64,000 nucleotides of DNA from Salvia splendens (lineage: Eukaryota; Streptophyta; Magnoliopsida; Lamiales; Lamiaceae): the NCBI RefSeq assembly GCF_004379255.2, contig NC_056034.1, forward strand, positions 31,995,262-32,059,261, written 5' to 3'. How positions within the stretch are numbered: the stretch's first letter is position 1; each line of letters begins with the position of its first letter. The translations under genes and the position numbers were made by a program. Shown piece after piece: positions 55,952 through 64,000 of this stretch. Under the pieces are notes generated by a model. The model ran no database searches. It was not told where the DNA came from and was given only the letters and a program-made list of their open reading frames with translations.

Positions 55952-57451
55952 ATGCGATTGGAGATAGTAAAAGCCCCGGAGACAGTGGACAACAAGATTT
56001 CCACCTTGGTCATAGAACCAGATTTAAGAGCCAGAATCATTGACGCCCTGAGATACGATGAAGCCCTAGAAAAGGTTCGTCTCAGAGTGAGGACCGGAAA
56101 GGGAGATGGTTACCGCGAAGAGGCGGATAATTCTCTCGCTTTCAAAAGGAGATTATGCGTACCCAACGAGGAGGCACTTAGGAACGATATCATGAGTGAA
56201 GCTCATGAGACACCCTACACTGCCCATCCTGGAAGTACGAAGATGTATCAGGACTTGAAGAAGCAATTTTGGTGGGATGGCATGAAGAGAAGCATAGCAT
56301 CGTTTGTAGAGAGATGTCTGGCTTGCCAGCAAGTGAAGGCTTTGCATCAACGACCCTATGGGAAGTTGCAGCCTCTCGAGATTCCAGAATGGAAATGGGA
56401 TTATATAGCAATGGATTTTGTGACAGGATTGCCAAAATCACAGCGAGGAAACACTGCCATCTGGGTGATTATAGATCGCCTCACCAAAAGTGCTCACTTC
56501 ATACCAATTCGTATCACATACGGATCGGACAAGTTGGCACAAATTTATGTGCAAGAGATCGTGCGCCTGCATGGCGTACCAGTAACGATCACCTCAGATC
56601 GGGATTCAAAATTTACTTCTAGATTTTGGATGAGCCTACAGCGAGAGTTAGGCACTCGGTTGAATTTCAGCACAGCATTCCATCCACAGACGGACGGACA
56701 GTCCGAAAGGACGATTCAGACATTGGAAGATATGTTAAGAGCCGTGGTGCTTGACCGTGGGGTAAGCTGGGAGACAGTACTTCCACTTATAGAGTTTGCT
56801 TACAACAACAGTTACCAGACAACTATTGATATGGCCCCGTATGAGGCACTCTATGGGAAAAAGTTTAGATCACCACTTTACTGGGATGAAGTTGGTGAGA
56901 GAAGGATTCTCGGACCGGACTCGGTAGAGGAAATAATAGAAATTGTCCGACAGATCCGAGGAAGAATCAAAGAAGCTCAAGATAGACAGAAGTCCTATGC
57001 AGATGCTCGCAGAACGGATTTACAGTTCAAAGCAGGGGACAAGGTCTTTCTGAAAGTATCCCCATCGAAAGGGATAACCAGATTTGGCGTCAAGGGCAAG
57101 CTGAAACCACGTTTTATCGAACCTTACGAGATCCTAGAAACAGTCGGCCCTGTGGCGTGCAGATTAGCACTCCCGCCAAGTTTCGGGAATGTTCACAATG
57201 TGTTTCATGTATCACAGTTGAGGAAGTATGTATTTGACCCCAAGCACATAGTACACCAAGAAGAAATAGTGTTAGAACCAGATTTGAGCTATGAGGAAAA
57301 GCCAGAAGCAATTCTAGACAGAAAAGTTAAAGAGTTGAGGAATAAAAATATTGTAACAGTGAAAGTCCTATGGAAGCATCACGGCCGCGAGGAGGCGACG
57401 TGGGAGCTCGAGGACCAGATGAAAGAGAAGTACCCACAACTTTTTGCCTAA
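55952..57451 (+). CDS. Tekay integrase with C-terminal chromodomain, open 499-codon frame
   Basis: This is the C-terminal part of the Tekay polyprotein; the first Met here (55952) is only the first in-frame ATG, not a natural start. Integrase inserts the cDNA into the genome. Zinc-binding residues are H85, H92, C122 and C125 (HETPYTAH, CLAC). The catalytic triad is D155 (MDFVTGLP), D216 (SDRDSKF) and E252 (DGQSER), a D-D-35-E arrangement. A GPY-like region follows around 386-396 (PRFIEPYEI, with E in place of G), then a chromodomain-like end at 453-498 (AILDRKVKELRNK, EEATWELEDQM) that is thought to steer insertion toward particular chromatin. The frame differs from upstream RNase H, with a TAA at about 55916. 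It stays open although gag and RT are broken. Confidence 0.93.
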   Translation: MRLEIVKAPETVDNKISTLVIEPDLRARIIDALRYDEALEKVRLRVRTGKGDGYREEADNSLAFKRRLCVPNEEALRNDIMSEAHETPYTAHPGSTKMYQDLKKQFWWDGMKRSIASFVERCLACQQVKALHQRPYGKLQPLEIPEWKWDYIAMDFVTGLPKSQRGNTAIWVIIDRLTKSAHFIPIRITYGSDKLAQIYVQEIVRLHGVPVTITSDRDSKFTSRFWMSLQRELGTRLNFSTAFHPQTDGQSERTIQTLEDMLRAVVLDRGVSWETVLPLIEFAYNNSYQTTIDMAPYEALYGKKFRSPLYWDEVGERRILGPDSVEEIIEIVRQIRGRIKEAQDRQKSYADARRTDLQFKAGDKVFLKVSPSKGITRFGVKGKLKPRFIEPYEILETVGPVACRLALPPSFGNVHNVFHVSQLRKYVFDPKHIVHQEEIVLEPDLSYEEKPEAILDRKVKELRNKNIVTVKVLWKHHGREEATWELEDQMKEKYPQLFA

Positions 57452-57496
57452 CCGAGACAAAATTTCGGGACGAAATTTTTGTTAAGGGGGGTAGAA
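57452..57496 (+). other. Tekay 3' end and polypurine tract
   Basis: A TTTCGGGACGAAATTTT near-palindrome is followed by AAGGGGGG (57484-57491) just before the 3' LTR at 57497, as in the minus-strand chromovirus. Confidence 0.88.
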
Positions 57497-60400
57497 TGTA
57501 ATAGCCGAGACTTAGATTCTCTAGAGTTATGAAATAAAATGCGAGAAATTTTATTAAAGAATGAATAAGCATTTCCATTTCTTGAAAATAAGTACAAGTA
57601 CAATTTACAGAACCTCAAACTAATAAATTACAATCTTCGGCGATGAGAATAAATGAATCGAGACCCGATGACTAGTAAATAATACATGTGTTGAAAACAA
57701 AAGAAAAAGAGAAAAGAACAAAGGAGAGTTCAAAGTGAACTGCTACAACCGAGCAATCCTAGAGAACTTCCTCGGCCCTCGCGACGGGCTGGGAGATTAG
57801 GGGATGAACCACGTGGAGCCCGCTTCTCAGTCCTGCCCAAGATACAGCTCCTATAGAAAAATAGACATAGGAGAGATGGAGTGGCAGCTTTCACTAAAAA
57901 GGAAAAGGGAGATATTACCTTTTGGATGTTGGAAAGTTGCTGGAGCTAATGAAGCAATTCCAGCCAGCCTACACCCCATCAATGAGCAGCGCGTACCTCT
58001 GTTTTGGTCAAGGAAGTCAGCCACAAAAGCCACCAAGGACCTGGTGCACCTGCAATAAAAGACAACAGCTCATAAGTGAGCCAATACTAGACCCCAGATA
58101 AAGCCAATTTTGGTTAAATGTGCAGCAATAGGGCACCAGAATAAAGCACCAAATTCAGTTAACTATCAGAGCATGCCCAGGAGCTGTTGACTCAAATAAA
58201 TGCACGAGTACACCTCCACATATCACCAAAATTAGTTGGGAAGGAGGCCAAAAAGACTCAGAGTTTATACTCTGCAAAGCTGCAGAGGAGGCAACCATCA
58301 CACAACCAACCAAAGATCCTTTTTTTCAGCCAAGTACATCAGCCATTGTGCAGCTTTCAGTTACAAGCTGTGCATAAATATGCCAATTTCCCCCTCTGTT
58401 CCATCCTCCATCACACAACAAACTACTCACCAAATTGAGCAGCAAGTGGAGGAGGGAGGAAGATCAAGGTTAGCAAAGGGGAACGACTTAGCATTGTGAG
58501 GAAAAGGTAACCTCACTCAGTCCCGGCTCATTTTATTTTCCATATCATCATGTAGGGATTCAAGACATGTTAGAATGTTACCACTCAGTTTTGGAACAAC
58601 ATGATAGTCATAGAGTATTATAACATAAAGTATATGCATAGCAACCACTTGAACCCTAATAGAAACGATCTCATGTTTAGTGAACAAATAAGACACCAGT
58701 GACCATATCAGCTTGAACCCCTAAGTTTCCTCATTCATGTACACCTATGAACACCAAATCAAGAAATCCACACAAACTTAAAAGATCTAGACAACCTACT
58801 GCCGTCTCCCTCGAAGGGCGGATACAATCTGTCAAATTCTCAAACCATGGGATAAGAACAAAATCAACCCTAAAGGAATCAACCAAATAGGCTAAGATAG
58901 AAGGCTTAGCTTGAGGGTTGAGGATCCCTGGTTCTGGACGCCGGCAGGGATAGCCGCGAGAAGAATCCTCGGAACGACGAAGGACGAGCTAGGGCAGTCA
59001 TTGTAAGCGGCCAGCAGCGACGGCGACGCGGGTCTGGGAAGTGGGCCAAGTAGCGTCTGCCCCAGCCGAGAGCGTCGATGACGGAGCTAGGTGCTGAGGA
59101 TAGGGAGCGCCGGCGGCTGAGAAGGACGGTGGACTGGAGTGGTGACGTTCTGGTGGCCCGACGAAGCCTCAATCGACGAGCTAGGGTTCTTCTAGTTTGA
59201 GTATGAATTTTCGGGAAGGAGAAGAACATCCGGCGGCGTGAGAAGGGCGCCGACCGGAGCAGCGACCGACGGGCGACGAATAAGGAGGCGTCGCTGCCTT
59301 CCCATCGACGGAAATCCCCTTCTAGTTAGGGTGTGCTTCCATTTTGTTTTTGTTGAGGAAATGAATTGAGAAAGAAAGAAAGGGGAAGAGGGGGCCGATG
59401 GATTGGAGTAACAGTTGGGCCTTGCCAATTAAAATAGAAATCGGGCCTCCTCAAAGGAAATAGAATCTGGGCCGATTTCTTAAGAAATAAGAATTTTGGG
59501 CCTGAGAATTTAACTATTAGAACCATTAATTTGGTTGAAGCCTTTATCCTGGAGTAATTCAAAGTATAAGAGATTAATTCCTAAGCCACGGAAGAGAAGA
59601 ATTTTTTTCAGCCGTGTTGAAATAATATTCAATAAAGAATTAAAGCGGATTTTATTAGCCAAGTAAGTATTTCAAAATACTTAAAGAAAATAATCTAGGA
59701 AATTTGTTATACCCGAACAGATCGATCAGATTCAGAATAAATTAAATCACCGATTTAATTAAAGATTTAAGACTTCTAATTTAGAAGGCAAGAAGTAAGA
59801 TAATAAGCACACCCTTAGGCATGCATACATGTAAGATAAATAATTACTTAAAGCCTAATTTCAGTATATTAATTTTTGTAGAGGGACGTCGTCGCATGAC
59901 GCGTAATCTCAGGATAGGAAAGCGCCCGGTTGCAAGAGTTTAAGCAATTGAGGTGGGCCATCTCTTCCTTCTTTTAAAGCGTGTTTTATGTGAAAACATG
60001 ATTATTTGAATGAGTTGTCATGCCATGTTTTATTTTATGATTGCCTATCTGTTGGCTATGCCAACCCAGTTAAATCGAATTCGGGTCCCAGTAGGTCAGT
60101 AAATCCTACTCGGACTAGTGTACACATACGGACCGTGAGCTAGCGCCAGGTTGGCCGGTCCAGGGGTCGTGAGCTAGCGCCAGGTTGGCCGGCCCAGTGA
60201 TCGTGGAATGTGGCCACATTTCCGATTCACGCATTGAGATATGGTATATCATCAGAAGTTTAAAAGACTGCAGTCTATTTTCAGAAAGAAATAACAGTTT
60301 TAGTGACCGGGACTTATTTTCAGAAAAAACTTGGCTGACAACTAAAAGAAAACAGTTTTCGGCATAAGCCCACTGAGTATATCAAGTACTCAGCCCTGCA

Positions 60401-60729
60401 TATTGTTTTCCTTAATGTGCAGGTTGATCAGTCGAAGCAGAGGAGGTGTTGGGACAGAAGACCAAATAAGTAGGAAGATAGCTGGTGTAGTATGTCTTCA
60501 TACATATTACATCTGTCTTGGTACTCTTCCGTTGCGCAAATTTAGAACTTTCATTTAGCAAAGACAATTTTTCCATAACTACTCTGATTCAGTATGATTT
60601 GTACCCTCAACACATTCCAGAAAATGTTTCCTTTGATTTAAGCATCTTATGATGAGTTGAGAAAGTTTCAGTAAGTTTTAGTCGTGATATAGCTACACTT
60701 TCTTTGAATAGGGAGATGTGGTCGTGACA
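57497..60729 (+). repeat. 3' LTR of the Tekay-type element
   Basis: 3233 bp, ends GTCGTGACA and is followed by GTTAT. It carries the same antisense GGCCCA boxes and ORF-like segment (about 59050-59480) as the 5' LTR, with the ORF shortened by a TAG. Confidence 0.97.
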
Positions 60730-62572
60730 GTTATATCAACAATGATTAAGAAATAACAATCACCGAGACCTCGTCTTTCAGTAAATAGCAAGAAAGACTT
60801 ATCTCAACTGTTAGATCCTTCAGTGCTATACCACACCAGTGTCGTTTATTTCCTAAGGTAAGGAAACATGCGGACTAACACTGCAACCTTTCACGATAGG
60901 TAGCCAAAGCCTATCTAGGTTGTGAAATTCTATTTCTCTTCTACAAAGGGCGACTGCGTCACCTTCTGTGAACGTCGTTCACGACCAGTCTACTATGCAG
61001 AAGAATTATACTTATTTGCTTCTTATACATTTAAATGTTTGAGAAACATCTTATAAATGCATAAGCAAACACCAATGCGATAAAATTAATTCTACTCGCC
61101 TTGGGTTAAAAGTGGATTGTAGAGTTTATTGTATACAAGCAATTCTATTCGTGCAACATGCTCGAAATATGCTTTTCAGTATACCAATCCTAACAGGCCA
61201 CTCCTCCCTCTAGCCGCCTTCGCCGCATTTCTCCCTTGCGGCCGACGGCGCCCACAGGAAGACCCCCCGGCATGTCTGTCGGGGTCTCAACCTCCTGCGA
61301 GGCAAACTCTTGATGCCCGCTGCCCGAACCGCCTTCACCAGACGAGTATTGGCCACTCGTCGTGTGCTTCGTGGGCTTCGAGGTCGAGCCCGTGCTGGAC
61401 CGCACACCATAGGCTCACCTTCCTTGTCCTTGACGACCTCCCAAACATTGACATATTTGAATTATTTGCCGGTGTCGACGAAGTAGACCCGCAAAGCCGA
61501 CCTCAGAATGTCGGCTCCCGTGGCTCTGCTTTGGTAATGAGCCGCTTCATTCTTGTGGATGGCGCAGAATCGTTTGACCTCTCTGTCGACTTGGTCAAAG
61601 TGAGCGCGGAGCATCTTATATGTGCGGCGGCGGGACCCCTTCGGCTTAATCTGGTGGTAGGCCTCGGTGACCTTTTCCCAGAAGCACTTCCGGGGTTGTT
61701 GATTCCCGACGATGGGATCGTACGAGACGCTGATCCAGGCGTTGTACACCGCCAGCGTTTCTTTGGGGCCGTACGGATGCCGGCCTAGATCCTCCTCCTC
61801 CTCCTCCTCCTCGTCCGCCTCCGCCCTGGAGCTTCCACCGCCTCGGCCTCCTCCCCCGCCTAGGCCTTCTTCCGGAGTGGGTTCAACGGAATAATCCTCC
61901 CAAATCTGGGATAATCCCTGCGAATACTGCGGGGCGGAGGGACGGACGCATGCATCCACGTCAAAATTGGGTGGTTGGTACCCCCCGGCGTCGACGAACC
62001 CTGGGTGCCCGGCGTCGACGAACCGAAACCACCCAATGTGTTGTACATGCTCCCCCAGTCGCCGAACGCGTTGAGATCCCACCCGCCGGAGCCGCCACCA
62101 CCGGAGTTTCCGTCGGCGAACATTTTGTGATGAGATGTTAGATGAAAATTGGAGAGGAAATGGAGATGATTTGAGAATAATAGATGTGTAGTTGTGTGTG
62201 AAATGAGGATGAATTAGGAGTATTTATAGAGTAAAAAAATAAAAAATAAAAAAAAATGGAAAACGGCTATAAACGGTAATATTACCGTTTTTAATTTTTT
62301 ATTTATTTTTTTTATTTAATTCAAATTTTAAAAAAATGAATTATTGCGTCAGCGTGATGATGCCCATTCGCGGGCCGACGAGTGGGCGTCACACATGGCG
62401 CCGGGGCGCGCCACGTCGCCTCGGCGCGTGGCGAGACGTCTCTCCATTCGTCACGCCGTGACGGAACACGGAACGGGCTGGGGACGAGACGGGGCGCCGC
62501 AATGCGTCACACCGCCGTCTCGTTCCTTCGTGACGGAATACGGGCCACCCGTGTGACACGTTGCGGGTGGCA

Positions 62573-64000
62573 TAAAGTGATAGTCTTATTTTGAACTGAT
62601 TGTCTTATTTTAAATTTAACATTTAAAATTTAATATTTTAAAATGATTGAACATTTTAAAATGATTGTCTTATTTGAATGTGATAAAGTGATAAGCAACG
62701 CTACAATTAAATTCAAAGTCACACACTGGCAGAGGTAAACCATAAACCATTCCGAAATTTAATAATTTAACTCTATACTACAATATTTCTTTCATTGATA
62801 ACTAAAACAAAATCTTGTACTATATGTTATGTAGGGAATGGAAAAAGACAAATCATGGAATATTTTGAAGAATGAATTGACGAAGGTATGCTATTTTGAT
62901 ATAAATTCTGCAACAAAACAATATAACAGTTTGTAATTTTGCTACTGTATTACTAATAGCCAAGTAATTCTGCAACAAAACAATATACCGTTTATATCAA
63001 TATTATTAAAATATTATAATAATATTATTAATTATAATATATAAACTTGAAGTTGACTAAAAATTTAAAGTATAAATCAAATTGAAGAATTTCGTGAAGA
63101 ATTTTTGAATAATCGTAGAAGGAAATACATACCATTTTTGATTGCTCATGTAGAGGAAATAATGTGAAGAATTTTGAAATATCATTGTAGGACACATTCT
63201 TCATTGATATAGTCATCTTTTTTCTTTCCGTTTTTGACAAAGAGAACGTTTTGGAAGATGGAGTTGGTTTGAGGGAAGATACACTAAAGTATTTATTTTG
63301 TGTAGTTGTAGTTATTATTGTTTTTATTTATTGATTGGTAGGTGAAAAGTATTTGAATTCTTTGGAGTGTTGTCACTGATTTATTTGTTTTTTTAATACT
63401 ACCATTGAAGTCAATTTATTATATTCATCAAATGGTATTAATAAAGGATTATATTAAAATGCTATTGTTTGTTTTATATTATTGCGTATTAGATTTTTTT
63501 GTTGTGTTACATGTTATTTTTTGAGTTGTTATCATGCTATTGGACATTTTTTAATTATTAATAAAAATAATATATATTCTAAATTAGAATATCTTTTATT
63601 TTCTTACAGATATGATTAATTTAATTTTTATGAATTCCATATCATATGAATGTTATTTGATCAACAAATTTATTTGTTTTGATTAGTACAATCCATATTG
63701 TAATTGGGACTACTGCAGATAATTTGAGGTTGATACTTTAGTTATCATTCCAATTAATAACCCTAATTCAAGTTTATAATATATTTTGCACATCAGATAT
63801 TCTTATAATTTTTATCCTTTTTTTTATTTATCTTATTTTTTCCTCTTTTCTGTATTATCAATTTTATCTATTTAACTGAATAAATATTTAATCTTAAATA
63901 TTGTACCTAAAACAAACTCTTCATACATATCTTGCACAAAATATATGATTAAGTATACATCTATTAATTATAAATACAAGAATAGAAAAGTCATGTATAT
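62573..64000. other. AT-rich distal flank, no gene supported
   Basis: Many short AT-rich runs and no coding signal. ATTCTGCAACAAAACAATAT occurs twice (about 62905 and 62967). A short GATTGTCTTATTTGAA...GATAAAGTGATAA stretch at 62660-62693 resembles the left flank of the Harbinger element at 31231-31264. Confidence 0.5.

Larger units (their letters stand above)
33402..60729 (+). mobile_element. Tekay-type chromovirus (Ty3/gypsy), complete ends, with nested Athila
   Basis: Both LTRs (3230 and 3233 bp) begin TGTAATAGCC and end GTGACA. The element is flanked by the perfect duplication GTTAT (33397-33401 and 60730-60734). Its own sequence is about 12.9 kb: 33402-41429 and 55824-60729. Order: 5' LTR, tRNA-iMet PBS, extra ORF, gag, protease, RT, truncated RNase H, [Athila insertion], end of RNase H, integrase, chromodomain, PPT, 3' LTR. 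The chromodomain and long LTRs indicate the Tekay/Del lineage. Stops in gag-pol and a lost RNase H core make it immobile without help. Confidence 0.95.
32403..61195 (+). repeat. R1 LTR-like repeat, copy C, interrupted by a chromovirus
   Basis: It starts TGTTGGGGGTTTGGAGCC, runs to 33401, is interrupted by the chromovirus at 33402-60729, resumes after the duplicated GTTAT at 60735 and ends CCTAACA at 61195. Joined length is about 1.46 kb. It contains a CTCCTTTATATAGAG TATA-like box near 32850. The part from 32890 on is shared with copy A and the second part with copies A and B. TG...CA ends suggest a solo LTR, but the flanks (GCTCG and GGCCA) do not form a target duplication, so the exact start is uncertain. 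Confidence 0.6.
31579..62123 (-). pseudogene. Harbinger Myb/trihelix-like accessory gene, broken by insertions
   Basis: The gene starts at 62123 (MFADGNSGGGGSGG). It has an indel in the C6 run near 61981 and then a 206-codon stretch with an acidic run and a SANT/trihelix-like block (KETLAVYNAWISVSYDPIVG, CFWEKVTEAYHQIKPKG, YKMLRAHFDQVDREVKRF). A stop lies after FVDTGK at 61462 and frame changes near 61400 and 61230. Coding similarity reaches 61196, where R1 copy C begins on its other side. It resumes at 32402 and, past the MITE at 31782-32354, ends in a conserved tail (MTATMADTSRMTPAQYQVW, LNGITFMAAQLGIPPP). It should bind transposon ends and recruit transposase; this copy is dead. Confidence 0.7.
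31265..62572 (-). mobile_element. PIF/Harbinger element (Myb-like gene only) split by nested insertions
   Basis: The left end GGTCATCCACAACGCTGTCAC at 31265 and the right end, whose complement reads TGCCACCCGCAACGTGTCAC, form an imperfect TIR. TAA flanks both sides (31262-31264 and 62573-62575). The Harbinger sequence itself covers 31265-31781, 32355-32402 and 61196-62572, about 1.9 kb; the rest is inserted DNA. The Myb-like gene on the minus strand continues in register across the breaks, which shows that the two outer parts belong to one element. This long-range join is inference from matching ends and the broken gene. Confidence 0.65.

Noticed and set aside
32403..61195. Naming the R1 repeat a Copia LTR
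   Set aside because: Termini TG...CA fit any LTR; no PBS, PPT or pol is attached in any of three copies and no target duplication was found, so superfamily is left open.
62836..62886. Possible small exon bounded by TATGTAG and GGTATGC
   Set aside because: Splice-like borders and 17 open codons only, in AT-rich DNA, with no neighbouring exon or recognisable protein.

Overview
This is nuclear DNA from a flowering plant, almost certainly a eudicot. The evidence is an intron-rich plant PRMT7 gene, a plastid atpI fragment in the nuclear genome, Ty3/gypsy elements of the Tekay-chromovirus and Athila types, PIF/Harbinger elements, and Stowaway- and hAT-like MITEs. Some repeat features recall Lamiales, but the sequence alone does not fix the genus.

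Only one confident, apparently intact host gene is present: PRMT7 (protein arginine methyltransferase 7), + strand, 4859-10765. It can be resolved into 14 exons with GT-AG introns and an open 709-codon reading frame. To its left (1-4764) lie a possible PP2C-like fragment split by a hAT-like MITE, an LTR-like repeat called R1 here, the atpI insertion, and a PIF/Harbinger element with a broken transposase whose right end is only about 95 bp from the PRMT7 start codon.

From 11 to 31 kb the window is a patchwork of repeats. A minus-strand chromovirus (13402-23224, TSD CGGAC) sits inside the 3' LTR of an older Athila-like element (12841-24598). It keeps pol but has no recognisable gag or protease, and its two LTRs differ in length by about 1.7 kb. 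After it come a terminal-inverted-repeat element with a long AAT microsatellite, a Harbinger element with only the Myb/trihelix-like gene, a 724-bp Harbinger deletion derivative and two Stowaway MITEs.

From 31265 to 62572 the sequence reads as one Harbinger element split by successive insertions. A MITE (31782-32354) and an R1 LTR-like unit (32403-61195) interrupt its Myb-like gene. The R1 unit is interrupted by a Tekay-type chromovirus (33402-60729, TSD GTTAT, 3.2-kb LTRs). The chromovirus is interrupted in its RNase H region by an Athila-type element (41430-55823, 1.5-kb LTRs, TSD TTGTG/CTGTG). The chromovirus has an unusual extra ORF upstream of gag, a still-open integrase-chromodomain ORF, and an antisense gene-like module in each LTR. 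The Athila-type element has lost the RT catalytic core by an in-frame deletion and carries a degenerate ORF in the envelope position followed by an array of hairpins. The final 1.4 kb is AT-rich with no gene I can support.

No tRNA, rRNA, CRISPR array or bacterial-type operon was seen. Boundaries marked with TSDs and paired LTRs or TIRs are firm; those of R1 and of the decayed MITEs are approximate.
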